From positions 25,463,829 to 25,527,828 of the forward strand of contig OX387187.1 of the NCBI GenBank assembly GCA_947561395.2: DNA of 64,000 nt. The letters run 5' to 3'. Under the pieces are notes generated by a model, which was given only the letters and a program-made list of their open reading frames with translations, was not told the DNA's origin and ran no database searches. This document shows, in pieces, positions 58,020 through 64,000 of the stretch. This DNA is from Buxus sempervirens (taxonomy: Eukaryota > Streptophyta > Magnoliopsida > Buxales > Buxaceae). A program made the position numbers and the translations under genes. How positions within the stretch are numbered: position 1 is the first letter of the stretch; the number at the start of each line of letters is the position of its first letter.

Positions 58020-60424
58020 TGTAGACACCTCAAATTGCACCCCAATATAAGAGATTAACTAAGATGGGCTTTAAATGTCTTATTTGAGCCTTGACATATG
58101 TCAAACTTTCAAAAACTTTCAGAATCAGTGCCAACCGCACTGTGTATACGGTTTTTATAATCTCAGTCTCAACCGCTCTGTATGTGCGGTTGCAACCGCA
58201 CACACAGCACGGTTGATGTCCATGCTTGTTGCGCTGGCGGCCACGTGGCTTCGCGAAGCTTCGGCCGTTAAGCCGCGTGGACAGCAATCAAGTAAAGCAT
58301 AACTGAATTGAACCGCCCTGTATATGCGGTTTGGTCAAATTTGTACATGAACCGCACTTGGAGTGGCGGTTGTGTAGAAACCGCACTGAGTATACGGTTT
58401 TGGCTGTTTCGGGGATTTGCGAAATGACTCGATCCCTGAGCCTTATTTACGCATATTACCTCTCTCTTAGGGACTTGAACTCCCTATTTCACCCTCCGAA
58501 ACTTGTTGAATTACTCCAATTCAAGCCTTAGAGGAGAATTGGAATAATCTAGAAGGCCTTTTTGGCCTACCCTTGGGACTCTTCTACCCTTGACTTGGCC
58601 TATAAATAGAGGGGTCCTCCTCTTACAAATGGCTGACAATCTGAAGCTTAGAAGCTCTGCAAGAAGAAGGAGAACCTCTGCTGGATTGGCTACTCAACTG
58701 TTCAAGCTACTAAGGTAAGGCCTATTTGAGTTATTGCTTCCCTTTTAAGTTCTAGCAAATCTCTCATCTTCTACCTTTCTGTAGTGTAAGGCCTTTGTGT
58801 TGTTTTGCAACCCCAAACCCCTTCTAAAGTACCTGGGAATCCTCTCTAGCCGTAAAACGTGAAGAGAGGGCCTGGGGAAAAGGAAGGTGGAATGGATCCT
58901 CTAGGTTTAGAACCCTCAAATGATGAAAAGGATGCTATATGGTTATTTTGAACCCTTGAATGCTTCTCTGAGTTGTTTTGTATTTGGAGAAGATGTGAAT
59001 CCATGCTCTCAATAGCCATGGAGTCCAATTTTCTCATAGGAATGTGATTTTCCACATCTTCACACCCACTTTCCACCATTTTTATCAAAATAGGCTAGAT
59101 CTTGGATTTCCATGTGAATATGGAAAATCTGAGATCATTGGCCTTAGAATGAGTTTTTAGAACTTCATGAGAAGGTTTTTGTTGATTTTAAGGTTTTGAT
59201 CGAATCCACATGCACTGGTTTCCATGTTTCCTCTTCAAAAACTTCAAAACAGGACAGATCTGTGGCCTATCTTGGAAGACTCATAACTTCATCCTCCGGA
59301 TGAATTTTTGAGTGTTTCCAAAGACATGTGATAGATGGATGTGTCTACTTAATATCTGAAAATTTTCGTCCACTTCCATGTAGCCAAATTTTGACACCAT
59401 CTCTTCAAAGTTTGTAAGACAGTTCAGCCCAGATTGCTGAACTTGCCGCTTTGATGGTGCACTATTTGCTCAGTTTTAATCCGTTTCCTATGATTCTAGT
59501 TTCTGAGTTTTCTTTGAGAAGTCTATTTTCATTTCCAACTGGTTTCAGCAGATTTCAATCTGTTTTGTGCCTTGGGTGCTCAATTGACTCAGAGGTGCTC
59601 GCTGGCATGGTCCAAAGCTCATCTGTGGTCTTCTAGGCCTGTTCAAGAGAGCACACAAGTCACATCCGGATAGAGATTGGTGTGAGGTCTTTTTCTTTGG
59701 AAAGATGGCACTACATACTTCCTCCACACCAATTTTCATGGATTTTTATTGAGCCAAACTCCATGAATAGAGCTTTGAAAATGCCTACTTAACACTTTTT
59801 CTGAGTTATAATAGCAGATTTCATATGTGGATTTCTCTCTTGTTTTGGATCGGATTGAGCTGAATTTTTTTACTATATACTCTACTATATACCAGTTTTC
59901 CAATGGCGTTGGTTTCATTTGATTTGGACTTGAATTGGGAGAGTTATGGTTTACCAAAGCTTTCAAGCTTTTTTGACCTAATATCTCCATATTCGCCTTA
60001 GCTTGATTTTCATCATTTTTACTTCGATTTCATTTCACTCATGAAGTTTTAGAAGTGATGAATCCACAAAGAGAGCCTAAGTTCATTAGACTTCTCATGT
60101 GGAATGATCACATACATGGTGCTTGTTGTAAGCACCCTTTTGTCTATTTTGTTAGAAAAACAATTCTTAGTATGAGCAAGCATATGGTAACCGTCTCGGA
60201 CGGATGAGTGGGGGTGCCTAACACCTTCCCCCGCTCATAAATAATTCCCCGTACCCAATCTCTGGATTTTCCTTGTATTAGAGCTACTTTGGCTCTATTT
60301 GACATCTATGAACCTTTTGGTGTCCATTCACACCTTAAAAATGGATGGTGGCGACTCTTATTTTTATCAATCCCCGCGTGACGATAATCGGAAGTCATCC
60401 GAGATGACGAATCCATGTCTCACA
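58020..60424 (+). mobile_element. Nested solo LTR 3 (inner), complete
   Basis: 2405 bp, TGTAGACACC to CCATGTCTCACA, TSD CTACT (58015-58019 and 60425-60429). Contains palindromes 58132-58402, TATA 58601-58608, donor CTAAG|GTAAGG (GT at 58715) and conserved block 58842-58868. No internal region: a solo LTR produced by LTR-LTR recombination. Confidence 0.96.
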
Positions 60425-60429
60425 CTACT

Positions 60430-61406
60430 GAGAGCAAGGATCCACATATTTCTCCAAGAGCAAGTGCAAAACATCAGAAAATAAACATCCATAGGTTCAA
60501 AATAACCACATAGCATGCTCTTCATCACTTGTAGGTTCTAAACCTAGAGGATCCATTCCACCTTCCTTTTCCCCAGGCTCTCTCTTCACGTTTTACGGCT
60601 AGAGAGGATTCCCAGGTACTTTAGAAGGGGTTTGGGGTTGCAAAACAACACAAAGGCCTTACACTACAGAAAGGTAGAAGATGAGAGATTGCTAGAATGT
60701 AAAGGGCTTTACCTTGGTAGCTTTGAACCTTCAGTAGACAATCCAGCAGAGCTTCTCCTTCTTCTTGCAGAGCTTCTAAGCTTCAAAATGTCAGCCATTT
60801 GCAAGAGGAGGACCCCTCTATTTATAGGCCAAGTCAAGGGTAGAAGAGTCCCAAGGGTAGGCGCAAAAGGCCTTCTAGATTATTCCAATTCTCCTCCAAG
60901 GCTTGAATTGGAGTAATTCAGCAAGTTTCGGAGGGTGAAATAGGGAGTTCAAGTCCCTAAGAGAGAGGTAATATGCGTAAATAAGGCTCAGAGATCGAGT
61001 CATTTCGTAAATCCCCGAAACAGCCAAAACCGTATACTCAGTGCGGTTTCTACACAACCGCCACTCAAAGTGCGGTTCATATACAAATTCAACCAAACCG
61101 CATATACAGGGCGGTTCAATTCAGTTATGCTTTAATTGATTGCTGTCTACGCGGCTCAACGGCCGAAGCTTCGCGAAGCCACGTGGCCGCCAGCGCAACA
61201 AGCATGGATATCAACCGTGCTGTGTGTGCGGTTGCAACTGCACATACAGAGCGGTTGAGACCAAGATTATAAAAACCGCATACTCAGTACGGTTGGCACC
61301 AATTTTGATTGTTTTTGAATGCTTGACATATGTTAATGCTCAAGTATGACATTTAAAGCCCATTTGAAGGCTCTCTCTTATGGAAGTGTAATTTGGGGTG
61401 TCTACA
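60430..61406 (-). mobile_element. Nested solo LTR 2 (middle), right segment
   Basis: On the minus strand: start TGTAGACACCCC at 61406, palindromes 61295-61027, ACGTGGC foldback (about 61190-61150), TATA 60826-60819, donor CCAAG|GTAAAG (GT at 60712-60711) and conserved block 60606-60580. Confidence 0.95.
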
Positions 61407-61411
61407 CTCTG

Positions 61412-62721
61412 CTTGCTAAATCCAGGTAAGTCCCTTTTCCCTTTTATTTTCTGCCTTCAATTCTAGAAGTAATAGGATCTTCTCTATTGCTGTAGAATAA
61501 GGCCATATTTTATTCTGTATTCCTAAACTTGTCTCTAAGTACCTCAAGAGTCTCTCTAGCCGTAAAACGTGAAGAGAGAGCTAGGGGAAAGGGGAACAGG
61601 TGGATCCCTAGAATAGAACCCCATATCTGTTTTTCTTTTTTTCTATAGAATAAGGTCTTTGATTGTGTTTGTATCACCAAATCTATCTCCAAGTACCTCA
61701 AGAATTATCTCTAGCCGTAAAACGTGAAGAGAGAGCTAGGGGAAAAGAGAACAGGTGGATCCGTAGGGTAGACCCCCATGTGTTCTAATTTGTGAGATGT
61801 TGCTGCTTTGGATATCCTGTTCATGTTTTAATAGTTTTTACGGTGAATCTGAATCAATCATATGAATCCATGATGTTTATATCATGAGATCCCCACTTTT
61901 TTCTATAATTTGGATTTTTCACCACTTTTGCACCTACAGCACTGTTTTCGTGATTTTTGTGATAATAGGCTAAGATCCTAGATCTGTCATGATCAATATG
62001 ATAGATCTGAATCCAAAAGCCTGAAAGTAACTTCTAGGGTTTCATGATGTGGTTTTCGAGTCCTTTTTTTATTATTGAGAGAAGACCCTACGGTCTAAGC
62101 TCTCCCATTTTGATGTTTTTCATCAACGTGGGTATTTTTGGTTTTGATTTCTTGATTTAATGTGAAATTTGGGCTATACCTATGTCCTAGACTGTTCAAG
62201 TTTAATTCTGCAATATTTTATAAAAATCATATTTTTCTAGATTTCTAGAATTTAACTTGAAGCCAGATTTTTGAATTTTTTACTTTAGATTGGTTTTATT
62301 TGATTTTATCTCAATTTTATTTTAATCATGAAACCCTAGGAATGGTATGATCATATTTGGAAGTTCTGAATCAATCAGGCTTTTCGTATGAAAAAACCAT
62401 ACATTTTTGTCTTTTTTATGATTTTTCATGATTTTTGTAGCAAGCCTTTTTCCTTTGAAAAATATGAACAATACCTGATAACCACCTTGTGTGGATGAAT
62501 AGGGGTGCCTAACACCTTCCCCTGTTCATAACCTAATCCCCTTACCCATCTCTGGTTGTTTTTTAATAGGGTTATTTTTACCCTAAATTTGCCTTTTTGT
62601 GCTTATTTGAGATTCTTGGTGTCCATTCACATCTAAACATAATAGTGGCGACTCTGTGTTTCTAACCAATCCCGCGTGATGATTAGGAAGTCATTGAATT
62701 GATTTTTTCCCATGTCTCACA
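61412..62721 (+). mobile_element. Nested solo LTR 1 (outer), right segment
   Basis: Resumes with CTTGCTAAATCCAG|GTAAGTCC (donor GT at 61426). Conserved block at 61552-61578 and again at 61707-61733, then the terminal GTGGCGACTC...CCATGTCTCACA. Confidence 0.93.
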
Positions 62722-62726
62722 CCTAC

Positions 62727-63115
62727 CCGATTCCTATAGATTACTAGGAGCAATAATGAAAAAAAACGAATAGAAAAACACAGACTTTACGTGGTTCACC
62801 CCAAAATAGGGCTATGTCCACGGCCGCCGTTTTCACTATGTCACAAATAGAAGAATACAATTATCGACTACAATAACAGGGATATACCCTAATACAATGC
62901 GAAATATCAAAACCAGTTATTCATAAGTCAAATGACCCGCTAGGGCTTTGGCTGAGTGTCTAGCTTCATTAGGCTCCACAAACCTCAAACATCTAGGGTG
63001 TCTTAACCTTTAATACGTCAGCCAAACCAGTTATCCATAAGTCAAATGACCCTTGCAACAAAGGGGATGGCAATGATTAGGCCGATAAACCAAACCTATT
63101 AGGGTCGGTTTTAGG
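62727..63115. other. Spacer with unidentified repeat-like sequence
   Basis: Contains TTTACGTGGTTCACCCC...GTCCACGG (about 62787-62825), a wording common in plant dispersed repeats. CCAGTTATTCATAAGTCAAATGACCC recurs as CCAGTTATCCATAAGTCAAATGACCC (about 62913 and 63028), a short direct duplication. No gene. Confidence 0.4.
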
Positions 63116-63422
63116 TCGTCCTTAAATGGTCTTGGTTTGATTTCTATTTATTCTATATAAAATTGATTTGATTTGGTTCAATTTTATTTTTAAGGCCAAC
63201 TGAACCAAACCGTTTACTCACATACATATGTTTAATTTAGATCACCAACTAGTGATTGTCCAGTTTATCGGTTAAAACCATAAACCAAACCCAAATGAAC
63301 CAAATAAGTCGGTTTTAGGTTTGCATGCATTAATTGGTTCCGGTTTGATTTTGGTTTATATTTAAAAAAAACCAAGACGGTTTCAGTTCGATTTTGGTTT
63401 GGAGTATATTTAATTGTTCCGG
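63116..63422. repeat. Dispersed repeat, copy 2
   Basis: Counterpart of 55659-55971. Just outside it, GGGGATGGCAATG (63063) and the inverted GCTGCCATCCCC (63449-63460) look like terminal inverted repeats of a roughly 400-bp hAT-type non-autonomous element. A matching 8-bp TSD could not be confirmed. Confidence 0.55.
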
Positions 63423-63460
63423 TTTCTGTTTCTTTTCAAAACCGAACCGCTGCCATCCCC

Positions 63461-64000
63461 AAGCAAAAATCCCATAATTTACAGTTTCTTTGAGAGGGAT
63501 GCTTATCATATGTGGTTTCCTATACATGTATGTGGTTGGGGTATTTCTATTAAATAAATAACCTAAGTTTTTCCATCTGAACTTGCATGGGCTCACTCTT
63601 TTACTGATTCTCACATGATCTGGTATTATTCTTATTTGTAAGAACATTCTATATACTTTTTTAAAGAGATAATAAATGCAACTAAATTAAGCTAGCCTTG
63701 GTAAAGGATGTTCTCAAAGGTTGCATCATATACACTTCAAAGTTCACACTCATTAAACTACTACAAAGATGGCTTTCTAATTAATGACAACGTTTTGGTC
63801 ACAAAATACAAAAAAAATGGATTGCTTAGTCAACAAAAAGCAAACATAAATTTAAAAGGAAAGCAACTTCCTAAAAGCATTTTGACTAGTACTCCCCATC
63901 ACAGAAATAAAAGAAGTGTAACGCTGACTATTAATTAAATTAAGATTTGAAAGGATAGAAATTAGATCCACCATCATAGAGGATAATTGACACATGTAAC
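63461..64000. other. AT-rich spacer
   Basis: No gene or repeat boundary recognised. The 76-codon plus frame at 63708-63938 has no recognisable domain. Confidence 0.45.

Noticed and set aside
60632..60916. 94-codon frame within solo LTR 2
   Set aside because: Lies across the splice donor and TATA region on the strand opposite to the LTR; no domain and not kept in sister LTRs.

Overview
The window looks like a piece of a large, repeat-rich flowering-plant nuclear genome. It holds plant-specific Ty3/gypsy retrotransposons (Tat and Athila types, chromovirus-like LTRs), intron-containing fragments of plant kinase and PP2C-like genes, and long AT-rich spacers. I cannot name the species. No intact host gene was found. 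Nearly all of 8.4-62.7 kb is nested retrotransposon sequence.

Layout. 1-8.4 kb: end of a Tat-type LTR, a perfect hairpin between direct repeats, a degenerate tandem array built from a copia reverse-transcriptase fragment, a MITE-like inverted repeat, a broken kinase fragment, a broken PP2C-like fragment, then AT-rich spacer. 8.4-45.9 kb is a four-level nest: a chromovirus-like LTR (8368-10221 + 45204-45852) was hit by a minus-strand solo LTR (10222-10498 + 44027-45198, TSD CCGGG). That LTR was hit by a full-length plus-strand Tat element (10499-44021, TSD GAAAG), which in turn was hit by a full-length minus-strand Athila-like element (24543-34655, TSD CCCAA). 45.9-54.1 kb: further LTR fragments of chromovirus and Tat types. 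56.1-62.7 kb: three solo LTRs inserted into one another (TSDs CCTAC, CTCTG, CTACT). 62.7-64 kb: spacer with one member of a dispersed repeat pair.

The Tat element carries gag, protease, RT, two RNase H domains and integrase on the plus strand. Downstream of integrase it carries two spliced, minus-strand genes, one with a plant-mobile-domain-like core. All coding regions are broken by stops and frameshifts, with TAG stops over-represented.

The most interesting non-coding signals are these. (1) Every Tat-type LTR here carries a cluster of short palindromes upstream of its TATA box, at the same place but with a different core sequence in different families. (2) In the Tat element the same palindromes recur next to the promoters of its antisense genes. 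(3) The Tat leader holds a tandem array of stem-loops whose stems change in a compensatory way between repeats. (4) All the Tat-type LTRs share a splice donor about 100-116 bp after the TATA box, and a good acceptor lies about 60 bp before the gag ATG. Together these suggest a shared cis-regulatory and RNA-processing architecture.
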